DNA from: Candidatus Bathyarchaeota archaeon
Lineage (GTDB): Archaea; Thermoproteota; Bathyarchaeia; Bathyarchaeales; Bathycorpusculaceae
Length of the DNA stretch: 64,000 nt
Assembly (NCBI GenBank): GCA_017883615.1
Contig: JADGNF010000014.1
Span: 1-64,000 of the forward strand
Direction of reading: 5' to 3'
The notes under the pieces were generated by a model. The model saw nothing but the letters and a program-made list of their open reading frames with translations, did no database searches and had not been told where the DNA came from. Shown piece after piece: positions 44,084-53,009 of the stretch; the first letter of the stretch is position 1, and every line of letters starts with the position of its first letter. The translations under genes were made by a program, and so were the position numbers.

Positions 44084-45520
44084 CTAAGAGCTTTTTTTCT
44101 TTCTTAGTCTGACGGCTCCCGCTGCAACTACCGTTACCACCAACGCAAGAATGGACCATGAGGGAATTTCTGGGATAGGTGGCGTTGGAGAGTTGTTTTG
44201 TGCAGTGCTAGTGGGTTGGATGTTGGGGCTGGGCGTGGAGGTTTGCTCGGGTTGGACAGTTGGAGATGGAGACGGGGCTGGCCTCTCGAACGGTACGTAC
44301 CTGAGATCGGTGCCATAGTTTCCTCCGAAAGCATATAGTTTATCGTTTACATTCACGACCGCGGATGGCGTGTCTCGAGTGGGATTTGGGGCTCCTTTGG
44401 ACCAGCTTTGCTCGTCCGGATTGTAGATTAGTGTTTGGTTGGATCCGACCAAGTAGATGCGTTTGGGCGTGTCGGAGCTGCAGCCGGCAGCAGAGGGAAT
44501 GTATGTGGGTGTTGTTGTCTGGCTCCATCGATTCGTCTTTGTATCAAATATCTGCATGAGCTGAACTGGGATGTCCTGAGTGCCCGCTGGATTACCTCGG
44601 GTGTAACCACCAATAATGTAGACCTTGCCGTCTAAGGAACTAAAAGTGAAGTCATTCACAACCGTAGGAACTGAGGGCAACTCTTGCCAGGAATCAAACT
44701 GTGGGTCATAGACCCAGAACGGGTTGGAAAACACAAAGCTGTAGCCTTGTGAGCTTACCAAGACCCAAGTCCAACCGACGGCGTAGATTCTGCCATCTAT
44801 GGCTGTCAACCGCAATTCGCTGTGCGTTTCTGCTGGCATCGGCGTCTTCCTTTGCCATGTGCTGGTTGCAAGGTCGAAGGCATAGTTATATTTTCTGTCA
44901 AAGTAGTTTTCCATAACATAAGCGACGCCGCCTACACAAGCTACATTTTCCGTACTTGCATTCACCCATGCGCATCCCTGCCTTGTCCGGACGCCGGTGG
45001 CTGGGTTGTAGGAAGTCAGGTTCATTCCAGGATTTTTCATGTAATTGTATATTATGCCTTTATCCTCGAAACTGTAAATTGTTCCGTTCACGACGAAGGC
45101 GTTGTCTACCGCTGGTGTGCCCGGCAAGACCCTCCAAGAGTCTGCAAACGTGCTGGAATTACTCACGTCGAACCTTGTTTGTGCTGAAGCACTGTTGCCC
45201 CAGCTTGACATGCAAGTAAGCATTACGACGTGAGAGCCAAGACTAACATTTATCAATTCGTAAACAAAGAATTGGCTCCCGTAGTCGGAGATGCTCCCGT
45301 AAAGTGTGATTACCTGCTTGCCGTCCAGAAAACAGTTCACCGAACTAATGGTCTCGGTGTTGGAGACTGTGTACCGGCCCGGCGAAGCTATAGCGCAGAC
45401 TTCAACTGTTGTTCCATAAGTCTTGGACTCGGCGGGGGATGTTATGGCGATTGTAGGGGGAGAACCATGAATTCCTGGGTTTCCTATCGCGGCAGGAATT
45501 AATGTTGAAAATACAGTCAA
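44084..45520 (-). CDS. kelch-repeat surface protein with PEF-type C-terminal tail
   Basis: At least 478 residues. After a signal peptide come a beta-sandwich region (IAITSPAESKTYG), about five kelch-like repeats (DGRIYAVGW, DGKVYIIGGYTR, NDKLYAFGGNYG), a Pro/Ser/Thr linker and the tail IPEIPSWSILALVVTVVAAGAVRLRKKKSS: motif, membrane helix, basic end. The kelch propeller probably binds a ligand outside the cell. The start is unclear: TTG 45520 cuts the signal peptide, while the open frame upstream adds NRLGLAILLLSTL and contains no ATG, GTG or other TTG before a stop. An ATA at 45559 has GAGGGA seven bases upstream. Confidence 0.82.
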   Translation of the reverse strand: MTVFSTLIPAAIGNPGIHGSPPTIAITSPAESKTYGTTVEVCAIASPGRYTVSNTETISSVNCFLDGKQVITLYGSISDYGSQFFVYELINVSLGSHVVMLTCMSSWGNSASAQTRFDVSNSSTFADSWRVLPGTPAVDNAFVVNGTIYSFEDKGIIYNYMKNPGMNLTSYNPATGVRTRQGCAWVNASTENVACVGGVAYVMENYFDRKYNYAFDLATSTWQRKTPMPAETHSELRLTAIDGRIYAVGWTWVLVSSQGYSFVFSNPFWVYDPQFDSWQELPSVPTVVNDFTFSSLDGKVYIIGGYTRGNPAGTQDIPVQLMQIFDTKTNRWSQTTTPTYIPSAAGCSSDTPKRIYLVGSNQTLIYNPDEQSWSKGAPNPTRDTPSAVVNVNDKLYAFGGNYGTDLRYVPFERPAPSPSPTVQPEQTSTPSPNIQPTSTAQNNSPTPPIPEIPSWSILALVVTVVAAGAVRLRKKKSS

Positions 45521-45696
45521 AGTTGAAAGTAGCAGAATGGCTAAACCCAGACGATTTATCGCTCATTCCCTCGCAATCAAGCTTTTACTCAGAGCGATTT
45601 ATGTCTGAATTTGTTTATGAGGTTTCTTGTAAAGATTTGTTATGTCAAGAATTCTGCAGCAACCAAAGAAACCCTGGGCGGTTATCTGTCGTTTGA

Positions 45697-47139
45697 TTAG
45701 TAGCTCCTTGCGAAGTACGCGATATCTCTTGCTTTCTTCCCGCAGATCAAACAGTCGGTTTTTGGTTCTTCTCTTTCGAATGGAATTACTCGGATTGTAG
45801 CGCCTGTTTCTTCTTTGATTTTTGCTTCGCAATCTGCGCCGCCGCACCATGCTGCCTTCACGAAGCCACCTTTGCCCGCGACGATCTGCTTAAACTCGTC
45901 GTAGGTTTTGACTGAGGTGGTTTTCTCTTCGAGGTTTTGTTTGGCTTTGACGAATAGGTTGCGTTGGATATCTTCAAGCAGTTTCTCAGCTGTTTCAAGT
46001 AGTTCTGTTTCTTTGACGAAGCTTTTCTCTTTGGTGTCGCGTCTGACCATGACGACTTGTTGTTGTTGGAGATCTCGGGGTCCGATTTCGATGCGTATCG
46101 GGACACCTTTGAGTTCCCACTGGTGGAATTTCCATCCTGGCGTGTACTCGCCGCGGTCATCCAGTATGACGCTTAAGCCTTTTTGGGTGAGTTTGTCTGC
46201 GACTTCTTTGGCCTTAGCTGCTATTGCTGCGGGATCGGCGCCTTTGTAGGGAATTGGCACAATCACAACGTGGACTGGAGCGATTTTAGGTGGCAAAACC
46301 AAGCCTTTGTCGTCGCCGTGAATCATAACAAGTGCGCCTATGGTTCGGGTGGTGAGTCCCCAACTTGTCTGCCATACCATGTGGTCTTTTTCGTCTTCGC
46401 CAATGAATTTGATATCGAAGACCTTGGCAAAGTGCTGGCCCAGGTTGTGGCTGGTTCCCATCTGTAGTGCTTTGCCGTCGGGCATCATAGCTTCTAGGGC
46501 GGTTGTGTAGTCGGCTCCGGCGAATTTTTCGCTGTCACTTTTTACGCCGACGATAACGGGGATTGCAAGGTAGTTTTCTATGATGTCGCGGTATTCTCCG
46601 AGTGCGTACATGACTTCTTTTTCGGCTTCTTCTTTGGTTGCATGGGCGGTGTGTCCTTCTTGCCATAGGAACTCTCGGGTGCGCAGGAAGAGTTTGGTGG
46701 CTTTGGTTTCCCACCGGACGATGTTACACCATTGATTAATTTTAAGCGGCAAGTCGCGCCAGCTGCGTATCCACTTGGAAAAAGTGGCGTATATGATGGT
46801 TTCTGATGTGGGGCGAACAGCCAGCTTCTCTTCCAGCGGCGTGTCTCCACCCTGTGTAACCCAAGCCACTTCAGGTGTGAATCCCGCAAAATGTTCTGCT
46901 TCTTTTTTGAGGAAGCCTTCGGGGATGAACATGGGGAAGTAGACGTTCCGGTGTCCAGTTGCCTTAATTTTTTTGTTGAGGACTTCCTGGATTCTTTCCC
47001 ACATGGCGATGGCGTCTTCGCGTATAATCATGCAGCCTTTTATGGGGGCGTAGTCGGCTAAACCTGATTTGAGTATGACTTCTGTGTACCACTCGCTGAA
47101 GTCTTCGTTTTTCTTGACTGTTACTCCAACATCCGACAT
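45697..47139 (-). CDS. proS: prolyl-tRNA synthetase, archaeal/eukaryotic type
   Basis: About 480 residues. Class II core with MIIREDAIAMWERIQ, the motif 2 region QWCNIVRWETKATKLFLRTREF, then anticodon domain and a C-terminal zinc-binding part (WCGGADCEAK, CLICGKKA) ending ARSY, typical of archaeal ProRS. The ORF track starts at 47172, but AAAGGAGA precedes the ATG at 47139 at a good distance, and the protein then begins MSDVGVTVKK. Confidence 0.95.
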   Translation of the reverse strand: MSDVGVTVKKNEDFSEWYTEVILKSGLADYAPIKGCMIIREDAIAMWERIQEVLNKKIKATGHRNVYFPMFIPEGFLKKEAEHFAGFTPEVAWVTQGGDTPLEEKLAVRPTSETIIYATFSKWIRSWRDLPLKINQWCNIVRWETKATKLFLRTREFLWQEGHTAHATKEEAEKEVMYALGEYRDIIENYLAIPVIVGVKSDSEKFAGADYTTALEAMMPDGKALQMGTSHNLGQHFAKVFDIKFIGEDEKDHMVWQTSWGLTTRTIGALVMIHGDDKGLVLPPKIAPVHVVIVPIPYKGADPAAIAAKAKEVADKLTQKGLSVILDDRGEYTPGWKFHQWELKGVPIRIEIGPRDLQQQQVVMVRRDTKEKSFVKETELLETAEKLLEDIQRNLFVKAKQNLEEKTTSVKTYDEFKQIVAGKGGFVKAAWCGGADCEAKIKEETGATIRVIPFEREEPKTDCLICGKKARDIAYFARSY

Positions 47140-47202
47140 AACTATCTCTCCTTTTGATTCTATTCGCAGCAATATAACCGTAACGCAACTCGCTAAGGCA
47201 GC

Positions 47203-48321
47203 CTATTGAACTGGAACAGTGATTCCTTCCCTGTAACCCGTGACCACTAACTTTTCACCCCTCAGGATAGCATTTGCATCCTGGTCACCCGTATCCACTC
47301 TGAGCGCCGACCCATCCATACCCTGGAGCTTGTTGAGAGTCGCCACCACAAGAATGTGCTTCTTGCCAACTCGCTTTACAATTTCGGGACTGATTTGCTG
47401 GTTTCCTCTCCCAAGCAAAATGCCCTGGTGCCCAATGGGCGAGAGGATAATCCAGGTTTTGCTCCAGTTCTTGATGTTTTCCAGAAGGGTTTTTTCGTCA
47501 AGGTCCCGCACGATTTTTCCTCCGAAGTAGATGTCTACACCCAAAACCGTTTTCTTCACGCCCAACTCCTCTGCAATCCGTTCCACAGTAGTTCCCGGTC
47601 CGAGAATCAGAGTGGCGTCCTTTGGCAACTCTTCAACCACGTACTTTGCAATGTCAACTTGACTCTGTTTTTCGCTAATAGTAGATGGCGACACCTCTTT
47701 ACTGCCCTGAATAAACGCAGGAACTGACAGTCCTTTTAGACAGCCGTAGAGTTTTACGTCGAAAATGTCGTTTCGAATTGCGTTTTCGTCGGCGTCCATG
47801 ATTTCGAAGTCGGCGATTTCCACGCGGTGTTCTGCAAATGCAGCGACGGCTTGCGCTGCATCTTTCGGGTTGATGGCAAATATGCCGCTATACATTTTCA
47901 CGCCTGCAGGAACTCCGATGACTGGGGTTTCTTCGTTTCCCTTCAATGCGTCTAGGATGTTTCGGGCTGTTCCGTCGCCACCTACGAACGCGATGACGTC
48001 GACTTTTGCTTTTTTGAGAAGTTTAACGGCGGCTTCGGTGTCCTTGGCGCTGGTGTTTGCTCCCACGGCCATGGGCAAGACTTGGTATTTGAACCCAGCC
48101 GATTCTGCTTCCTCAGCACCCATTTTTCCTGGGCAGCACAGAACTTCAACCAGCGCTCCGGTTAAGACCTGTCTTAATTCCCTGAGGAATTCCTCTGCCC
48201 TCTGTGGTGCCACGGGCATAGCGCCCTTCGCGACCGCTTGTTTAACGACACCGTCCGTTCCCTTCAAACCCACTTTGCCGCCCATACCTGCAACGGGGTT
48301 CACGATAAAGCCGATGCGCAT
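47203..48321 (-). CDS. ATP-NAD kinase-like protein (COG3199 type)
   Basis: About 372 residues from ATG 48321 (MRIGFIVNPVAGMGGKVGLKGT), which has GAGAG upstream. The kinase motif is FVGGDGTARN, followed by GVPAGVKMYSGIFA and a C-terminal domain with LGVDIYFGGK and LSPIGHQGILLGRG. COG3199 proteins are related to NAD and diacylglycerol kinases but their substrate is not settled. Two unusual DNA structures, an inverted repeat and a G-run block, lie just upstream. Confidence 0.87.
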   Translation of the reverse strand: MRIGFIVNPVAGMGGKVGLKGTDGVVKQAVAKGAMPVAPQRAEEFLRELRQVLTGALVEVLCCPGKMGAEEAESAGFKYQVLPMAVGANTSAKDTEAAVKLLKKAKVDVIAFVGGDGTARNILDALKGNEETPVIGVPAGVKMYSGIFAINPKDAAQAVAAFAEHRVEIADFEIMDADENAIRNDIFDVKLYGCLKGLSVPAFIQGSKEVSPSTISEKQSQVDIAKYVVEELPKDATLILGPGTTVERIAEELGVKKTVLGVDIYFGGKIVRDLDEKTLLENIKNWSKTWIILSPIGHQGILLGRGNQQISPEIVKRVGKKHILVVATLNKLQGMDGSALRVDTGDQDANAILRGEKLVVTGYREGITVPVQ

Positions 48322-48371
48322 ACTAGTTCTCTCAGTTGAAGATTTGCGGGTCATCATTTAACAGTTTTGAC

Positions 48372-48387
48372 TTCGCAAGTTTGCGAA
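48372..48387. repeat. inverted repeat before the NAD-kinase-like gene
   Basis: TTCGCAA-GT-TTGCGAA, a perfect 7-bp inverted repeat with a two-base centre, about 50 bases upstream of the minus-strand start at 48321. Its position suits an operator; no regulator gene is adjacent. Confidence 0.45.
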
Positions 48388-48419
48388 TCATGTTTGGTGC
48401 CTATTATTCGATGTATGCA

Positions 48420-48448
48420 GGGGAGGGGGAGGGGGGTAGGTCAAGGGG
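48420..48448 (+). other. G-quadruplex-capable G-run block
   Basis: Four G-runs on the plus strand, GGGG-A-GGGGG-A-GGGGGG, an 8-base loop, and GGGG, fit the G4 rule with loops of 1, 1 and 8. It sits between the end of the nre gene and the NAD-kinase-like promoter; transcripts of the minus strand would be C-rich here. Confidence 0.7.
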
Positions 48449-48574
48449 CTGTTTTTGGCGAAAAAAGGTAGGGGCAGTGGTCGCTATTGGCGGATTTTCA
48501 GCTCAATAGCATGTTGGAAAAAACGTGGAGGGATTGGGGTAGGCAAAACGTAAATTCCTACAAGTGACTGTTGA

Positions 48575-49918
48575 CTAATTGCTCCGGAAAAAGTCGGATA
48601 TTCGCTTCTGGAAAAGCGCCTGCCTAAGCAACTTGCCCTGAATAATCCACTGCTGTAGAGGAATTTCGAGTCTGCCACTGACGAATTTTAGTGAATCGTT
48701 GAGGTTTTTGAACTGGTAGGGTTTTTGGCGCATGGCGTTGCGGACGTTTTCGCGGACCTGCCACACGCCGATGGGCATTATGTATCCGGGTCTGGCTTCG
48801 CGCAGGACAATGACGGTTGCTTGTCGACGTTCTTTGACGAGGAGTTCGCAGGTGGCTAGTCGTGCGCTGTAGTAGCAGCCGCCTATTGCGGCGTAGGTTG
48901 TTCTGCCGCTGTTTCCCTCGGCATCCGAGTATATGGCGACGTCTGTGCCGTTTGGGTTCCAGGTGGTGCCCGGATACCACGCTTCCATAGATTCGTAGCT
49001 CCAAGCGGCGGGAATCATCAAGATCTCAAAAACGTTGTCTAAGTAAATGGATTCGTAGACCCGGTATTCGTTGATTTCGGGAAAAGTTTTCACTTGCGCC
49101 ATCAGACTCTTGCTTATGATGTCGTCTACCGCTGTGATGCTCCACCTTGTGGGAACCAGCCGCCGTTTCTTTTCTACCCCAAAGGCGCCGACGCTAAAAG
49201 CTTTCTGGATTTTGCTCACCACCACGCCGCGGTTGTATAGATCCTTGACGGCTTGGGTAGCTTTTAGGTCAGTGTCGTAGTAGGCTTTCTCGATATGCTG
49301 TTCATACCTCGAGTTTCCCAGCTTCAAATCCCGAATCGGAGCTGACGGACCAAATGGCTGCACGTCGTCGTCCATGAATATGCTGCCCCGCGGCTTCTTT
49401 GTCAGGTTTAGTTCCATGTCTACGCTGTTGTCGGCAAGGGCCAATTCGCGGGTCTGCTCCACGATCTTTCCTGCTTGGTTAAACTCGTGAACGTTAACCC
49501 GATGCTTACCACGGATGAGCAGGCTACGGAAACCTACAATCTCGTCCATCGACTTCCCAAACCACTGTTCCGGCAAATCAAAGATGCTCGTGTTCTCATG
49601 CACTGGCGGCACGAGGGGTCCGACGTAGACGTTTGGGTAGCCGATTCTGCCGATGAAGACGCTGGGTGGCGAGGCGCCGTCGATGTCTTCACTGCTCATC
49701 AGGGGGACGCTTTTGAGGTAGGAGTTAACTTTGACCATGATGGGGCAGCGGGTTTTGCCGCATAAGTTTCTGGCTCCCTTACAAAGAACGCACAGGCTGC
49801 TTTGGCGGCTTCGGGTAGAAATCTGATTCTGATCAAGAGCAGTGTGGTTAACTTGTTTTATGACATCCAGTAGCCAGTTGTTTGAGTTTTCTGTGGTTCC
49901 GGTTTGAGTTGAATGCAT
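48575..49918 (-). CDS. Nre family DNA repair protein with PIP box
   Basis: 447 residues. N-terminal zinc finger CVLCKGARNLCGKTRC, the conserved Nre core (SPPSVFIGRIGYPNVYVGPL, RRLVPTRWSITAVDD) and a C-terminal QKRISDFF, a perfect PCNA-interacting box (Q-x2-I-x2-FF). Archaeal NreA/NreB proteins take part in repair of DNA damage together with PCNA. ATG start without Shine-Dalgarno. tRNA-Asp lies upstream on the same strand. Confidence 0.93.
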   Translation of the reverse strand: MHSTQTGTTENSNNWLLDVIKQVNHTALDQNQISTRSRQSSLCVLCKGARNLCGKTRCPIMVKVNSYLKSVPLMSSEDIDGASPPSVFIGRIGYPNVYVGPLVPPVHENTSIFDLPEQWFGKSMDEIVGFRSLLIRGKHRVNVHEFNQAGKIVEQTRELALADNSVDMELNLTKKPRGSIFMDDDVQPFGPSAPIRDLKLGNSRYEQHIEKAYYDTDLKATQAVKDLYNRGVVVSKIQKAFSVGAFGVEKKRRLVPTRWSITAVDDIISKSLMAQVKTFPEINEYRVYESIYLDNVFEILMIPAAWSYESMEAWYPGTTWNPNGTDVAIYSDAEGNSGRTTYAAIGGCYYSARLATCELLVKERRQATVIVLREARPGYIMPIGVWQVRENVRNAMRQKPYQFKNLNDSLKFVSGRLEIPLQQWIIQGKLLRQALFQKRISDFFRSN

Positions 49919-50071
49919 AAGTTAGAATGTAATGGAAAGAGTTGTTCTCATATGCTTTCCGCATAGAAAAACCTCAAAAAACCATCGTCCCCAGTCACAA
50001 ACGAAGGAAAGTTTACGCATGAAGGGACAAAGATCGTGGTATACTGAAAACTGGTTTTGGGAAAGAAGTGG

Positions 50072-50146
50072 CGCCCAGGCCGGGATTCGGACCCGGGTCC
50101 TGCGGGCGACAGCCGCATATACTGGACCGAACTATACTACCTGGGC
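50072..50146 (-). tRNA. tRNA-Asp (GUC)
   Basis: 75 nt cloverleaf: acceptor GCCCAGG/CCTGGGC perfectly paired, anticodon stem TGCGG/CCGCA with loop CTGTCGC (anticodon GTC), T-stem CCGGG/CCCGG, discriminator G. CCA is not encoded and there is no intron. The T-loop reads TCCGAAT, so position 55, almost always U (pseudouridine), is C. Confidence 0.95.
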
Positions 50147-50265
50147 AGCTATCTAACACAGATGGCCTAAGCGCCGAAACAATACACAATACTTTAGCTA
50201 ATTAACTTTTCTCGGGAAAACCAACTTTGCAAATTACGCTCAAGTCGTAAGCACTTGGCTACTGG

Positions 50266-50511
50266 CTATTTTCTTTTGGCTACGCGCAAGGTTTTTTCGG
50301 CGGTGGACGCGCTTTCCAAAAGATCGTCGATGGTAGCAATAAAGGTGGCGAATTTGCCTTCCAACCGAATCAAAGTGACCACGCTACAGTCCTGCTGCGT
50401 AGTTTCCACGCTCAATCCAGCCGGCGCGTTAGAGTTGTCCGGCGCAACCGCCTTGGCGATTGCCGCCGCAGTTTGTGTGTAGTCGTATTCAAGCGTTATC
50501 GTTGCTTGCAA
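50266..50511 (-). CDS. pcc1: KEOPS complex subunit Pcc1
   Basis: About 81 residues from TTG 50511, which has GAGGAG six bases upstream inside the DHH gene. The pattern ATITLEYDY, SVETTQQDCSVVTLIRLEG and FIATIDDLLESASTAEKTL is that of Pcc1, the dimerisation subunit of the KEOPS complex that makes t6A in tRNA. Kae1 and Bud32 are encoded 5-7 kb away. The ORF track start at 50538 lies before the Shine-Dalgarno sequence. Confidence 0.85.
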   Translation of the reverse strand: MQATITLEYDYTQTAAAIAKAVAPDNSNAPAGLSVETTQQDCSVVTLIRLEGKFATFIATIDDLLESASTAEKTLRVAKRK

Positions 50512-51964
50512 CTTTTTCTCCTCGCAACTGTTTCCCAACTAATTCGTCCACGGCTTTTACAAACTCGTCCACTTTGTCAAGTGGGACTTGTCCGCCTGCG
50601 GCGATGTTGTGTCCACCTCCTTTTCCGCCCAACTTCTCTGCTGCGAGCCGCATTACGATGCCAAGGTTAACGCCTTTGCGGACAGCAAGATCGGTGGTTC
50701 GGGAGGAAATTTTGGCTAAGCCTTCGTTTTGGACGTTCGCGTAGGCTATGAGGGGTTTTTCGACGTTTGGGAGGCTGGTTATGAGGATGCCAGATATGGT
50801 GCCGATGATTTTTTCTGAGACGAAGTCTTCGCCATTGACAACGTAAATGTTGCTTAGCTCTCGGAGTCGTTCGGGTTTTTCCCAGACCCAGATGAGGTAT
50901 TTGTTGATGCTTTTGCGGTATTCCTCGAGGACTTTGTTGGCTTCTTCCAGCGCCGCTTTGCGGTCTCCCATGCACACGGCTATTCCGAGGCTGGGGCGGT
51001 CCATGCGTCCGGTGCTGTTGAGGACGACGGCGAATTCTCGGGCGTCCCGAAGAGCCGTCCAGGGTTCCTCCGTGTTCAGGATGTAGATGTGTCCGATGAG
51101 GTTGGTTACTTCGTAGTGTAATCCTCTGGCGAGCAGATAATCCGCCAACGCGCTGCAGAGGCGTCGTTTTTCTTCTTCGGTCAAGTCGCGTAGGGCGCGG
51201 AGTCGGTCTCCGTCTTTGAGGCGGATTTTTAGGCTGGAGACAAACGCGAGGCTTTTGTCTTCTTCGCCGCTCAGACCCGGCAGGAAGGGGTTGGTTGTGG
51301 TTGAGAGGGTTTTGTGTATGGGGCGGGTTTCTCTGCCAAAGAAGGTGAGGTCTTTCTCAACCGTTACTAGTTTGGCGTTGACTGCATCTTCAACTATTAG
51401 GGCGTTGAGTCCGCCTAGTTTGCGCTGGTCGTAGCGGTCTTGCATGTCGCCAAGTGCGCCGACCAGAGCGGTTGGTGCTAAGTCAACGTTGCGTTTGTCC
51501 AGTGCTCGTCCGGCGAAGTAGGCAACTCCAGAGCCGCTGACGTCTGTTGCGCCGTCCATGCCGTGCATGTGGGGGTTGACTTGGGTGTGGTTGGGGTTTT
51601 GTGCGGTTCCGGCGGCTTGGTGGTGGTCGAGGATGACGACTTTGAAGCTGGGGATTTTCTCGTTGAGTAGATCTATGTAGCCGCTTCCAAAGTCAGTGAA
51701 TATGACGAGTTCGGGTTTGTCGGCGACGATTTCGCCAATTATCTTTTCGTCTACCCACTGGGTGATTCGGATGCGAAACCTTGCGTCTTGCCTGTAGAGT
51801 GCTCTGCCGATGACTCCTGCCGCTGCAATGCCATCTGCGTCCAGATGCGAAAAGACGTGGATGAAGCCGTCGTTTTGGATGGTTTCACGGATAACTTGGG
51901 CGGCTTTGGCTGCGTCTTGCAGGAAGGCTTCGGTGTTTTTTGCGTCAACAGGCATAGTTTTCAC
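50489..51964 (-). CDS. DHH superfamily exonuclease, archaeal RecJ-like
   Basis: 491 residues. DHH domain: VFSHLDADGIAAAG, FTDFGSGY, LDHHQAAG; DHHA1 domain near the C-terminus: GGKGGGHNIAAGG. Archaeal RecJ-like/GAN proteins are nucleases, some bound to the GINS replication complex. The gene follows rpsO and overlaps pcc1 by 23 bp, the arrangement seen in many archaea. Starts at GTG 51964 or ATG 51955. Confidence 0.92.
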   Translation of the reverse strand: MKTMPVDAKNTEAFLQDAAKAAQVIRETIQNDGFIHVFSHLDADGIAAAGVIGRALYRQDARFRIRITQWVDEKIIGEIVADKPELVIFTDFGSGYIDLLNEKIPSFKVVILDHHQAAGTAQNPNHTQVNPHMHGMDGATDVSGSGVAYFAGRALDKRNVDLAPTALVGALGDMQDRYDQRKLGGLNALIVEDAVNAKLVTVEKDLTFFGRETRPIHKTLSTTTNPFLPGLSGEEDKSLAFVSSLKIRLKDGDRLRALRDLTEEEKRRLCSALADYLLARGLHYEVTNLIGHIYILNTEEPWTALRDAREFAVVLNSTGRMDRPSLGIAVCMGDRKAALEEANKVLEEYRKSINKYLIWVWEKPERLRELSNIYVVNGEDFVSEKIIGTISGILITSLPNVEKPLIAYANVQNEGLAKISSRTTDLAVRKGVNLGIVMRLAAEKLGGKGGGHNIAAGGQVPLDKVDEFVKAVDELVGKQLRGEKVASNDNA

Positions 51965-52037
51965 TTTTGGCTACTTGATGTTTGAAAAGGGCTTTAGGGG
52001 TGCGCTGCAAATATGCTTTGCGAAGTAAAAGGGAAGT

Positions 52038-52478
52038 TTAGCTGATTGAAGCGATTTTTGGAACGTATTTCCAGTTCTTCTGAAGGACGCCTTCTCGTTT
52101 ATAGTATCGGCTGAGTTTGTGTATTTTTGCTTCGAGCAGAACCATGTTGCGTTTGTTGTGGGCGTCTTTCTTGTTTTTCTCCATGTGGACGGCCATACGT
52201 TTGGCTTTCTTCATGAGGTTGGTGAGGTCTTCTGGCATTGCTGGGGCTAGATTTGATGCTTTGAGGGTGGCGCTTATGGTTTTGCCTGTGATTGGTTTGA
52301 CGAGTGGGATTGCGTATTGGTCTCTGAGGATGGTGCCTATGGCGCTTAAGTTGTGTCCTTCTTTTGCGAGTTTAATTATGAATGCTTCTACTTCTTCTGG
52401 TTCATATTTGCACCAGCTTGGGGGGCGTCTGCTGACTGGGCGAATCGAATGGGATTTTCCTTTTTCGGCTTTTGGCAT
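52038..52478 (-). CDS. rpsO: 30S ribosomal protein S15 (archaeal uS15)
   Basis: 146 residues from ATG 52478: MPKAEKGKSHSIRPVSRRPPSW, then EPEEVEAFIIKLAKEGHNLSAIGTILRD and the rRNA-binding LEAKIHKLSRYYKREGVL. This is the archaeal/eukaryotic S15 with its N-terminal extension. The ORF track runs 46 residues further upstream, without family resemblance. A TATA box sits 43-52 bases upstream. Confidence 0.95.
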   Translation of the reverse strand: MPKAEKGKSHSIRPVSRRPPSWCKYEPEEVEAFIIKLAKEGHNLSAIGTILRDQYAIPLVKPITGKTISATLKASNLAPAMPEDLTNLMKKAKRMAVHMEKNKKDAHNKRNMVLLEAKIHKLSRYYKREGVLQKNWKYVPKIASIS

Positions 52479-52520
52479 CTCTACACCTGTGCGCTTTGCA
52501 CCTTTACCCCACGGAACACA

Positions 52521-52530
52521 GATATTTAAG
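52521..52530 (-). promoter_or_regulatory. rpsO: TATA box of the rpsO-DHH-pcc1 operon
   Basis: On the minus strand CTTAAATATC lies about 43 bases before the S15 start, predicting a transcript start near 52499 and a leader of about 20 bases. Confidence 0.55.
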
Positions 52531-53009
52531 AATAACTGTGCCTGCAGGTGATTTGGGTGCTGTTTGACTTGAGTGGTTTGTTTTCTTGTTACTAGTAGTA
52601 GTGGGTGTTTTTGCAAAATACTACTTCCGTCTGGCCGTTTTCTGGGTTGCTTGTTTGGTTTGGGTTGGTTTTGGGGTTTTTTGCAGAAGTGGAAGCGTAA
52701 TCTTATTCAACAACTTGTCGAGGTGCGTGCGTGCGCAATGGGGGAGGGGGGTACGGTTTGTATATACATTTTCCACGTATAGCGTATATACAGTCTGGGA
52801 TAAGGGCAATTAATTCGTAGGCTGTTGGGACCGCTTTAGCAGTAACACTAATTGAAACCATAATTACCATATGAAGGAAAACAAAGACAGCAAACACTTC
52901 CCCCAGCTAAATCTTGTCGCCTACCTCTTCTTGGTCAAGAAACTTTGTGATGAGAAATCTTTACAAGAAAACTCTTAAGGCAACTTAGACCTATAGTTGC
53001 TTGATTGCT
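52531..53009. other. long intergenic stretch with GTATATAC pair
   Basis: Nearly 480 bp between the rpsO promoter and the surface-protein gene. It holds a T/G-rich block (52640-52690), the run GGGGGAGGGGGG near 52740, two copies of the palindrome GTATATAC (52760-52767 and 52784-52791, 24 bases apart) and a 35-codon ORF from ATG 52871 (begins MKENKDSKHFPQL) without a clear Shine-Dalgarno sequence. No established gene is recognised. Confidence 0.6.
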
